Source of the DNA: Amaranthus tricolor
Lineage: Eukaryota; Streptophyta; Magnoliopsida; Caryophyllales; Amaranthaceae
Assembly (NCBI RefSeq): GCF_026212465.1
Contig: NC_080052.1
Span: 31,730,326-31,794,325 of the forward strand
Reading direction: 5' to 3'
Length of the DNA stretch: 64,000 bases
In this document: piece by piece, positions 1 through 10,140 of the stretch
How positions within the stretch are numbered: position 1 is the first letter of the stretch
How the letters are laid out: every line of letters starts with the position of its first letter
Made by a program: the position numbers and the translations under genes
The notes under the pieces: generated by a model
The model's input: the letters and a program-made list of their open reading frames with translations, nothing else
What the model was told of the DNA's origin: nothing
The model's database searches: none

Positions 1-960
1 TCCTCTAGGAGAATATTAATAACCTTAGATTCTTTTAATTGCTTAGAAATGACCTCATGGCATGAGTTGTTGGAGTATTAAGAATAAAGTCTTAGTTAAG
101 GTGCGGTGGTTAGGAGGAGATGCAATGAGTTAAATAAACCTAGATTGTAGTATCGAACACTTTGTTGTGATGTTATGTTTGTTATGCTCCAGGGGACGAC
201 GTCATCGAGGAACCTTTCTAGCGATCGCAGAGAAACGGACTTAGCTCCTTGAAGCATCTTTGGTGAGTAGTAGCAGTCCCTTAAAAAGGAGTTTGGCCAG
301 ACTATAGTTTTTGAAAATGTTTTATTAAAGTTTGTGAAATTTATGTTGTTGAGATAAATTTGTTTATGAATGATTATGCTGATATTGATATGGTCAATGG
401 ATCGGGCTTACGAGTTGGTCATTGACGGAGTGGTGAGGCATTGTCTCCTATTCCCTTGTTTTGAGGTGAATTATCATTCAAATATTGACTAGCCTCAACC
501 GAAAGTGATATAGCCTTAGAGCTATAGATGTTCCTCTCAACTAGACTCCATGTGCGCACATAGATCTAGGAAACTGATGTTGCTTTTAAACCTTTCTTTT
601 GAATTACTGTGTTTTATTGTTTTGGATTGTTATTTCTCATTCAGTTTAATCTGATCCTCTATTGTTTTCAAATTTTAGTTTAATTACAGATCGGAACCGG
701 CGGGAACGATGGGTTAACGATGTTGATTAGAGTGCCAATGATGTCATTTTGAGCTGAGCACGTGGGAATTTATAGTTTTGTATAAGGATTTTGATAGATG
801 TATATTAGGCTTGGTTGTGTTGGTTATATTGGACTCGAAGTGAATTGTATGATTACCTTATGTTTTAGTTAGATGTTTGGTTTGAAAATTAGCTGAGTTA
901 ATTACGTCAAAGAGCTAGTGACCCCTTTGCTCAAGTTTTGGAAGTGTGATTTAAGTTTCT
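1..960. other. Repeat-like sequence, no gene recognised
   Basis: No open frame of useful length and no protein similarity is visible. The stretch lies directly upstream of a decayed transposon-associated gene and could be part of the same element or an LTR remnant. Nothing in it (primer site, polypurine tract, terminal TG/CA pair) settles the matter. Confidence 0.3.
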
Positions 961-966
961 TGGAAA

Positions 967-2041
967 ATGAACCCCGTGATGACCTTGTTTACTCAGTCAA
1001 CGGTAAGTCGAGTTGTTACAGAAGATGTTCTATGGAGAACAAGATGGTTGTTTGACAAGCGTACGCAGACACACACATCTAAAGGTGTGGGCTTTTATCG
1101 CGATCAGTTAGATCTGCTTAGAGTTGATCAGTTATCCGATTCTCTCCTTATACTTTGTTGAGATTTGTGTTTGCTTTCTAATGAATTTTGGGATCTGTAC
1201 CCTGCTACAGCATACGCTGCATTGCCTAAGCATTCGGGTATTTTGACGGGCACTTGGAGGAGCGCTGTACTACTAATATGCTTCAACATTGTTGAGGTAC
1301 ACCTACTTAAGCACATACTGCGCCGGTATGGTATGGTACAGGGCATTCCTCAAGAGTGCAACACGAATGCTCATCTTCATCGATCTAACATAATGGGTCT
1401 AGTGCCGAAGAATTGGAACGACATCAATGCGCTCCACATCGCGCTATGGGACCAAAGGCAGGAGTACTTACGACAGAGTATTTTGATCGACAAGGCAAAT
1501 GGTGTCTCTAGACGCCTGATTATCTACCCTAGTTCTTATCGATCACTCGTCGTTGGATGACTCCACGACATGCTGTTTTTGCAGCCCAGTACGCACCCCT
1601 TGCACCAATGGTGACTGCATTCGTAAGTACTATTTGCTTTATGAAATTAAATATTTATTATTCATTTTGATTGTACAATAATTACAAATTTTTATTTACT
1701 CTTGTTAAAGGCACAAGGAGTATTCTGTGATCCGCACAAGTCAGGAGGTCCCCGTCAGGGAGATGGCACAGACTATTCTTCGGGGTTCTCAGTTTGAGAA
1801 CTTCATTCCCAACGTCGAGGAGCCCGCTGCTCAACAGACTGGTGAGGATCCGAGTGCATCCCCACCAAGGCATTTAGATGAGCTAGATGTATCCTCATAT
1901 CCACATGACGATGCGGGATCATCACAGGCACCTGTTGTGCAATACCAATCACCCCCTTTGCCAAAGCGTCACACCACAGCCTTGTACTATCGTAAGATGC
2001 GAACTAGGCCGTCACAATTAGATAGGGTAGACGAGGAATGA
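967..2041 (+). pseudogene. Plant-mobile-domain (PMD) protein remnant
   Basis: Pieces of the plant mobile domain, also annotated as aminotransferase-like or phosphatase-7-long-form N-terminal domain, can be read in order. A segment ending SKGVGFYRDQLDLLRVDQ is followed, after a stop codon at 1159-1161, by FWDLYPATAYA, then WRSAVLLICFNIVEVH, RRYGMVQGIPQECNTNAHLH and a W-x2-R region typical of the family. Near 1540 the frame shifts: the continuation ITRRWMTPRHAVFAAQYAPL lies in another frame. A probable GT-AG intron follows at about 1625-1709. The last exon encodes a low-complexity tail ending in RTRPSQLDRVDEE before a stop at 2039-2041. PMD genes occur both as host genes and as cargo of Mutator-like transposons. 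With at least one stop and one frameshift this copy looks dead. Family call fairly firm; exon borders approximate. Confidence 0.7.
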
Positions 2042-2096
2042 AAACTTATTAGGGACGTTTTGTATATATTGAATTGTATATAATATTTTGTATGTA

Positions 2097-2100
<4 letters not shown>

Positions 2101-2181
<81 letters not shown>
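2101..2181. repeat. AT dinucleotide microsatellite
   Basis: About 40 uninterrupted AT units. Open frames reading alternating Tyr-Ile across this tract in both directions are artefacts of the repeat. Confidence 0.97.
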
Positions 2182-2183
<2 letters not shown>

Positions 2184-2230
2184 GAATGGAGGATGTGTAC
2201 AAAAATAAAGTGGAAGTTAGGGAATGAATG

Positions 2231-2362
2231 GGCCGCTGTTATTAGCGGCGGGCGAATGCTGACCATGAAATTTAGTGTATCCTATTGCCCGCTGTTAATA
2301 ATAGGGGCTTATTCATTCCCTGACGAATTTACCCGCTGTTATTAACAACGAACTTATCCTGA
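2231..2362. repeat. Array of three imperfect palindromic GC-rich units
   Basis: Three units start at about 2231, 2287 and 2331. Each begins with a variant of CCGCTGTTATTA; the first forms a perfect 6-bp-arm palindrome, GCCGCT...AGCGGC. Each unit is followed by a CTGAC-type motif. The array lies about 190 bp past the end of the PMD remnant and may be a subterminal repeat block of the transposon that carried it (inference). Confidence 0.6.
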
Positions 2363-2576
2363 CCATAACTTTGTGTAAAAAGTGCTTACTTTGAGAAATA
2401 CTTTTAAAAATTCATTATTATTAGATTTTTTTTTATATTTTTTTTGCTTATATGTTTCAAATTTTCCAATATCATACTTACAAATTTCCCCAAATTGCCA
2501 CACCACAATCCAATACTCCATATCACTATCAAGACCAAATCACTACAATCCCACTAGTTGGTGATTGGGAAACATC

Positions 2577-3061
2577 TGTTGTTAGTGATGACTCAAACTA
2601 GCAAGCACTATTGAAGAAAATGAATTAAGAAGATGGGTCAAAAAGGTAGTCCGCGGGGCGCAGAGTGCGTTCTGTTTTCCTTTCGCGGCTCGCGTAGTTG
2701 TACACGGCTCGCGAAATGGCGGTTTCTTTTCATGGGAGGTGTCTTTCGGGCCGATTACTTTATGTTTATTATGTAATAACTTTCTTTTATTGGGCATTAG
2801 TATATAAACTCCCATTTTAGGGTTAATACATGATGATTCACAAATTGAGAGAGATCACAAGAGAGCCATTGTAATTTGTGAGTGTGATTGTAATTCATCT
2901 TGTAAATTCTATGCGATCATAGTGAAATTATTTGATCTCGGTGCCGGTGGACGTAGCTATCACATTGATAGTGAACCACATTAAATCTCTTGTATCATTT
3001 TCTTATTGTTTGCATTGAATTTCTTATTATTTATCGACCTTGCTTCCGCTGTCGGTCATCA
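2577..3061 (+). mobile_element. Copia-type LTR remnant
   Basis: The stretch contains the signature found near the 3' end of many plant Copia LTRs: GGTGCCGGTGGACGTAG, a short spacer, then GTGAACCACATTAAATC. Its tail (TTATCGACCTTGCTTCCGCT) and its GC-rich early segment (GCGGGGCGCAGAG) match the solo LTR at 28211-28675, so the two are probably one family. A TATA-like site lies at about 2801. No 5-bp target duplication is visible and no primer-binding site follows 3061, so this is a decayed solo LTR or fragment; its ends are set by alignment with the better copy. Confidence 0.65.
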
Positions 3062-4160
3062 AGGCTATTTAGGACTCATAATTATGACTACAAAGATAAT
3101 TAGAAATCAAGATCTCATTTCAACCACATAAATAAAATTATCTTTAATACTCGCATTAATACAAGTCGTATAAAATTATAAAATAAACTCACTAATTTCA
3201 AATTTTATGTGTTTGAAAAAATAAACTAAAATCATAGAAAATCTAAATTTCTAAAGAATATAACTTCATATACTTCATAAAAATTTACTCCTCGTGTAAA
3301 ATAAACCAACCGTAGTCATTTTCCTGAGAGACATGGCCCAATTCATTAAAGTTTGATGACTATTCTTATTCTATATTTTTTTTTATAGGCCGGTCCAAAA
3401 AGGCGGTCTCACAATAATTTGTGAACCAACTGATGTTTAAGAAAATAGGTAAAGGGTTTAAGAATGAGGGTGGATAATCGCCATATTTAAAAGCAACAGC
3501 TGTTTAACTTTTGTAATTTGGACCAACCATGAAAAAGATGGTTTGCGAAACAGAGTACATTCTAGAGATCAATTCAACAGTAAAAACTCATTTATTATGT
3601 ACGAAGAGTCAAAGAATCGATCATTTTCTGAGAGGTTTTACGACTCAAGAATTAGATTATCCAAACTAATAAGTAATTTGATGATGAAAGGCTATCCTTA
3701 GAGGGGTCTGAGGGTGTGCAAGGTGATTAACTGCACAAAGCCTTTTTTTTTTCCGTATATGAAAAAATTAATGAAAAAAAATATATATAAGTTTATTAAT
3801 AAAATAAATATATTTATTAAAATAAAGTACAAAATAAATATTCTGTACAGCACAAAATTTTCAATACTGGGTATCCAGATTCCTCGTAAAATCCAGAAGT
3901 TTTGGCATGATAACAAAATATATATAAAATGTTATTAAAATGTAATTAAAAGAATGAAAAGGCTAAAATTGTGCAGAAGTATGAATAACGAGCACTTCTA
4001 TAGCTTTTTGCCTTTTTTCAATAAGAAAATTGGCCTATTTTCGATTAATTTATTAATCCAATTAATTAAGAATTAATCTAGTAAAGATACAAATGATTCA
4101 TGATTGTGTACAACACTACTGCTTTGGCTTTGCCTTCTTATAAGTTTCATCTTCTCTGAT
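3062..4160. other. AT-rich intergenic sequence
   Basis: No gene recognised. A GGCGGTCTCAC motif near 3401 resembles the ends of small transposons seen elsewhere in the window. The rest is homopolymer-rich, and its open frames are low-complexity. Confidence 0.5.
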
Positions 4161-4167
4161 CTTGAAT

Positions 4168-4435
4168 TTACCATCCCACAAATCCCAGAAAACTGCAACA
4201 ATCAAACAAATCAAACACAAATTAGACTTTGTTTTAATTCATGTTTTCGATTATATATTTCGACATCAAGGCTTCAAATCAACGGTGATAATAAGAGAAT
4301 GAAGGAATTAGGGAAATAAAAGTACCTGAGAGAGCGAAGGGCGACATGAGAGGAGAGGACATGGAAGAGTACATGAACACCGTGGAAGAACATTACAACA
4401 CCAGTGCATCCTAACACAAACAATTCAGTCACCAT
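4168..4435 (-). CDS. Small single-pass membrane peptide, two exons (44 aa)
   Basis: Exon 1 is 4435-4326 and exon 2 is 4192-4168, joined across a 133-bp GT-AG intron (4325-4193). The product starts MVTELFVLGCTGVVMFFHGV, continues with a hydrophobic, His-containing stretch (VHVLFHVLSSHVALRSL), and ends SFLGFVGW before TAA. Nearly the whole peptide could be one membrane segment. A good TATA box lies about 30 bp upstream of the start. In another frame exon 2 could encode a charged tail (FWDLWDGKFKIRED...), but that does not keep phase with the donor used here. It looks like a conserved small plant protein of unknown function; I do not assign a name. The exon 1 call is firmer than the tail. Confidence 0.6.
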
Positions 4436-4463
4436 TTTTGTGTGGTTGTTCTTTTGTGCTGTA

Positions 4464-4470
4464 TTATATA
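4464..4470 (-). promoter_or_regulatory. TATA box of the 44-aa peptide gene
   Basis: TATATAA on the minus strand, about 30 bp upstream of the start codon at 4435. The untranslated leader must therefore be very short. Confidence 0.55.
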
Positions 4471-4479
4471 CAAGCCTTT

Positions 4480-5900
4480 TTTCCTTCTATAAAAAGGGCT
4501 TTTAAATTTCCACTCGAAAGAGGACTTTTCCAGTTGACAAATGCGATTTCGTTAACGGAGTGATGGACTTCTCTAGATTTAAACACCCCTCCACTGCACC
4601 TCACCCAATGGCCCAATGCAAACGATTTTTATGGGAAATAATTACATTTTATAAAGGCAACAATCATCCAATTTTTTTTAATGTGAAGATAAGAATAAGA
4701 ATATAAGATAGATGGTCCTACATTTTTTTTATTACCACTTTTATGTTTCTATAAGAAAAAAATTTTGTATGAATTTAATCTATATTATTTTAGTGTGAAT
4801 CAACTTTAAAAGGTATTAAAATAGTAAGTATTTTTACTTGATAAGTACAATCAAGTACAATCATCATCAAGTACAATCATTAGAAAAATACTTGCTATTA
4901 TTAGGTTGATTGATGCATATTAATATTGTATGGTATTAAAAGACTTTTATCCCATAATGTTAAGATCAATTCCATTTAGATGATAACAAATAGAATTATT
5001 TTAGTCATCCCACTCGACTCATAGCTGATATATAACCATATGCAAATCAAGTTGATTAGAATTTTGATGGAAAATCAACTAAAAGGATTTTGACAACCAA
5101 TAGTATGATATGTCTAAAGATAATTTTAATTCAATGATGAATTAATCGACAACAAGCCTTAAACACTTCCAATCAAATGATTTATTATCTTTAACAAAAA
5201 ATGATTTATTATCATTTATAGATATACATGTTTAGTTATTTATTTCAAAAAAATAAATCTATAAATGATTTGGCAAATCAAAATAAGAATTTGGAGACTT
5301 GAGTGAAATCAATTAAAATTAGGAGTATGTTTTTACGAAAACATAGAATAAATCACAATTAGAGGATAAAGAATTAAAGGAAAATGGAGTGATTAAAAAA
5401 AAGGCGCCGTCAAACGAACCTCAACAACTAGTGTAACCGTCCTTATCTGTCACCACCCACCGCCTATCATATGCCGTATACGGCTACCAATAATACCAAG
5501 CTATTCTCTTCAATAATGGCATTAGTTGGCCATTTTTTAATTATTATATTATATTATTATAATTATTTAGTATACGTAGTGGAGTAGAACGACAGCATTA
5601 ATATGCCAATAACTTAAACGAGCCCTGTACTCGTACAATATCGACGAGATGTAGCAGAAATTCAAATAAAAAGACCAGAGTTCCTCGAGAACATTATTGA
5701 TGCGACACTTGATTCAAAAAATTGCAATTTGAAGCATCCACTTACAACAGAAAATTGAAGGATTACCCAGAAGGACTATGTATCGACCTATAACTTTTGC
5801 ATTACTTATTAAATGGTTTGATCAATACGTCATTGCATTTGGTTTTACTCATGTAAGGAGTGAGTACTTACCTATACCAGTTCTAGCTTCGGAAATACGA
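4480..5900. other. Intergenic region upstream of the small peptide gene and downstream of SPO11-2
   Basis: No gene seen. It holds a short direct repeat (CAAGTACAATCAT, 2-3 copies, about 4847-4880). The right end probably includes the 3' untranslated region of SPO11-2. Confidence 0.5.
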
Positions 5901-5924
5901 GTATACATCACCCATGTTCATCTT

Positions 5925-8670
5925 CTATATGTAATTGGCCTGGACTATTTTCTTTGCCAAATATTTTCCAAGGAAGTCATATCCACGATAATAGAGAGCT
6001 TCAATTTCTGCTCTATGACCGCTTTGGATCATCAATGATAATTCCTCCTGGTACTCACTCTGCAGCAAGTAATTGTGCCATTATGTGTAACTTTATGTCT
6101 AAGGTGCGTATACACGATATAGCCCTGAAACACAACCAGTTTAAATTGATTACCGGAAGTATCTCCAAAGATGTGAGGCTTTTAGCAATCTGCCTGTCCT
6201 TTGGCTTCAATGGGACCATAGATTCCTCTGGTATTAGCTGGAGATCATCTCCTCTTACTCCTAACCATCTCACATTACAAGCTGATGCACAAAAATATGA
6301 TGAAAATGAGATTACAACTTAAAAGGAGTAGAAATGTAACATCTATGTGATTGTAAAGTACAAGCTGCAGGTACCATATCTGTATGCCTCCAGTCCCATC
6401 CCAATGCTTCCATACTTGAAGGTACACAGAATACCTAAACCAGCAGGATTCCTTCACAAAGTGGGAGCCAAAGAGGTCAACAAATTACCATTTTAAGGAT
6501 ATCATAGCGAGAAAGTAGAAATATGCATACCAATCAACCAGAGCCAAAACAGGCAAATTAGGAAAAGCTTTGGTCAACTTATGAAGAAGAAACCTGTTTT
6601 CAAAGGCCAATGAGGGAATTGATTGTCGTGTAAATCTAATGTAGCAGTTGTAAAAAAGACTAATGGTTAAAACAGAGACTACCTTGTAGCTAAATCTGGG
6701 TAACCTTTGGCTGTGATAAGAATGCTTGGTACTTGGTTAAAGAAGCAATCTTCGACCAATCGTTGGAATATAGCATGCTGCATATGGAAAATAACTGTTG
6801 AAGAAAAGCAACTAGCCTTTACTGGGTGGACACTTCAGTCCATAGAGTTGAAAATACCTTCTCTATAACAATAATGTATCGTGCATCTGTTTTCATTGTG
6901 AGTGACTCCAGCATGCTTATGTCGCTCGAGATAGGATGTCCTGAAGACCCACAAAGTGAACAGTCCACAACCTCTTTATTTGGCTCCTTCACCAAATGTC
7001 AACATATGAAATTCAAGCAACTGATAAGCAGATTCATTATAATTTACACAGAACAAAGACAAATGCACTGAGGTAATACCCACCAGTTTCAAAGCTCAAT
7101 TAATTTTCCTTTCAAACTTTATAGTAGTGTAAATTGGAAACAGTTGATGTTTAATGCCAACATATATAGTCCATGCGTGAAGGAAGAAACCCCACAGTTT
7201 GGGCCTTTTTAGCAATATAGTACTTCTATGCGCTATTCGTAATTTGAAATGCCAAATCTTTGTTACAGTATACTTTAAACAATAGCAATGTGGTCAAATT
7301 TCTTGTACTCAAGCTATATGAAAATCTATCATATCCAATTTGAGTGGTATAAATATCAAGTATACTACTAGTCTTTGGCGGGACTCGGAAGTGATTGAGA
7401 GACTAGAAAGAGATTGGATACCTGTAGCAGTAGCCGGCCAGCAATGAGCCCCCTTGTCGAAGCCATGACCCCAAGACTATATCTGCTGCAATGAAGCAAT
7501 GCAACCACATCTGCAAAAACAAGGAAATCATTCATCACATAGTAGTAAGTGATTATTTCAACTTTGCAAAAAAGAGAAAAACTTCCATTTAAATGCCCAT
7601 GGATACCAGAAGTCTTCGGACTTTCTAAAAGAGGTACTCTTTTTGTCCCTCTCATCAACATTTTAAGTGATTTTAGCCATTTTAGGACATACGTCATAAT
7701 TCAATGAACTCATTTATAGAATTTGGTTAGATTTAGCATACTGAAATTATGACATGACTTGCACAATTGCCATATTCATTCCGTTGTCTTATGACATTTC
7801 TTAGCAAACTTTGATCTGATATCCGAAAGTTGACAATTACTATACATAAAAAAGTATTTTACATGATAAGAATTTGGTGATCAATATAATTCTAATAATA
7901 AGACTACTTTTTAAGCATGCACATAAACAAGACTGGTGAAAGGTTGAATTACTAAAATCAACATTAATTGTGATAAAAACTAACCTTGAATAGTTCTATT
8001 AACCTGAATTTGAGAGCTAAAGAATTCAGATGAACTACAAAGCAGCTTATAAAACAGTTCTCGTTGCGTAACTCTCTTCTCCTCCACCAGAATCTGATAA
8101 CACATTTCCATTACTTTCCACACTGTTCAAAATTCCACATCAAAAAACCTCAAATTTCTCATTGGCAATAAAACAAACACATAAAATGCAATACAATATT
8201 GGAATTACAACAATATACGAACCTCTAACAAACGATTTGGAAGCATGTTCTCGCGTCAACGACCGTTTAGAGAATGAATGAGAGAGAAAAATGTGTGAAT
8301 TATCATCACTCATTAAACCTCTATAAACATTCGTGTTCTTCAAATTTCGATTCGTCTAATTACAAAACAAAAAAAGTATTTTCAATTCAATTCGTCGTAA
8401 TCCAGTGAGAAATGAAGATAAAAATGATACTTTACCAATGGAAGATCGGAGATTTCTGGTTTCGTAGAGTTCAATACTTTGAGAAAATTTAACACTGCTA
8501 CTTCGATTCTAGCTCGTACCTGTGAAAATTGAAAATTCAATCAAATAGTTTCATAATTAGCAGAGAGAAGAGGAGATTAAGGGGAGGAGAAGAACCTGAG
8601 AAGGAGAAAGAATGTCGGCATAAGAAAGTTGTTGATGGGAGAATAGTAGAGAGGATTGAAAGAGCTCCAT
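5925..8670 (-). CDS. SPO11-2: Meiotic recombination protein SPO11-2 (topoisomerase VI A-like)
   Basis: Eleven exons rebuild a 381-residue protein, close to the Arabidopsis SPO11-2 length of about 383: 8670-8596, 8519-8436, 8355-8223, 8122-7985, 7510-7422, 6986-6858, 6777-6683, 6593-6531, 6451-6375, 6281-6154, 6059-5925. All introns are GT-AG and all phases agree. The start MELFQSSLLFSHQQLSYADI lines up with the family N-terminus. The winged-helix part holds the presumed catalytic tyrosine in LLHCSRYSLGVMAS (about Y154). The Toprim part holds the metal-binding glutamate in VIEKHAIF (about E215) and DWNPAG (about D268). The C-terminus has RGDDLQLIPEES and ends KIVQANYI. The family acts with SPO11-1 and the MTOPVIB subunit to make meiotic double-strand breaks by a tyrosine transesterification. 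LVDWNPAG is the plant SPO11-2 form and sets it apart from SPO11-1. No break in the frame; the gene looks functional. Confidence 0.95.
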
Positions 8671-9144
8671 GATCAACGGCTTGCGATTTCTGTTACTAAT
8701 ACTTGGCGCCAAGATTTGAAAAGTGAAGCCAATAATCTTGAGTCTCAACTAGTGAAGTACGGTAAATTTTTGTATGGAACAATCTTACATTCATGAGAAT
8801 GATTGGGATGTATAATAAGTTGTTATTATAGATATTAATAATTTACGATATAATGATTTTTTAAATTAATTATAGATCTTTTAAAAGTTATTTATAGATT
8901 TTTTCACTATATTGTTACACAATAGAACTTTTTATGTAGTTTTTTCATTTTACCTTGAAAACATTCATATAAACCCATAAACGTGTATTATAAGCTTTGA
9001 AATAGGCACCCTCAAGGCGAAGTGCACTTACTGGGTACGGGCTTTAGATCATTTTGTAGTCTATTTACTGACATTTATGGTTTCTTAGGGCTATGGCCTA
9101 TGGTAATCTATTCTCACTATACTATATTTATTAAACTCAAATCT

Positions 9145-9372
9145 TTGTGAGAGACATTTAATTGGGCTGCCTTATTATATTTTTTTTCAAAATATTGTAA
9201 GTAGGCACTCAGAATGATGTAAGTAGACATTTAAGATATTCTAAGTAGGCATTAAGAATATGGTAAGTAAGCATTAAGGATAATATAAGTAGACATAAAA
9301 AATAGGATAAGTAGGTATTAACCTTTAATGGGTTGGGCTTAAGATACATCTCTCAAAGAGACGGTCTCTCAA
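9145..9372 (+). mobile_element. Small element with six 22-bp core repeats, copy A
   Basis: Between about 9192 and 9323 six consecutive ~22-bp units share the core TAAGTAGGCATTAAG. They are flanked by TTTGTGAGAGAC on the left and a GAGACGGTCTCTC end on the right, with a GGGCTGCC/GGGTTGGGCTT pair just inside. A second copy in reverse orientation lies at 32660-32898. No open frame. It looks like a non-autonomous element with a fixed internal minisatellite. Confidence 0.6.
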
Positions 9373-9374
9373 AA

Positions 9375-10140
9375 TTCAAAAGTTTTAGTTATGGGTTTTG
9401 AAATGGATGTCCTTAGCACACTATCATCAAACTAATAATTCTTTGAAGCTCTTCTCTTTCTTCAGTCTACTCGGTAATTAAAAAAATAAATATCATCATT
9501 ACAACCGAAAAATGTTAAAAAGTACTACTAGTTAACTTTTGTTTGCCCTAGTTATTTCTATGCAATTTGCAAAGCATATATTTGAGTTTCAAAGTCTAGA
9601 AATACATATGATAAAAAATTATAAATATATTTAAAAAATATACATTAAAATAAATCTAATAAAATGTCATTTGTCTTTCAACTCATGTTATAAACTATTT
9701 TAAAATTTCTCTCCTTAAATAGAATGTTAATAATCGGACAAACAAAAGAAAACGAAAGACTGATACAATTTTAATTAAGAATTGGCTATGCAATTTTTAA
9801 AGTCGATTCTCTAGAAAAGAAAGATTGATCGATTATCGATTTTAACTGTGTATGTGAGAACAAGTTAGCCAATTTCAAGCTTGAATTTTAGCTCATTCTG
9901 ATAATGATCACTAGCCTTATAATTAAGTGAAGTCGGCCCAATCAAGTTCAAATCGAAACATTTTGGTTTGAATCATACTTAAGTGAACACTCGCATTTGA
10001 TTTGGTATGCATCGAGTCAAATCAAAGACAATTTGATTATCGATCAATATATGCAAGTTGAGTTGATTTGGTATGGTGTACTCTTCTATTTCATTTGAAT
10101 TGCTACATTTGACCTTAAAAGCTCTAACAGGTATAAAATA
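9375..10140. other. AT-rich intergenic sequence
   Basis: No gene, repeat array or element boundary recognised between the 22-bp-repeat element and the region downstream of the NFD6-like gene. Confidence 0.5.

Noticed and set aside
2018..2345. Open frames of alternating Tyr-Ile in both directions
   Set aside because: Produced only by the AT microsatellite.
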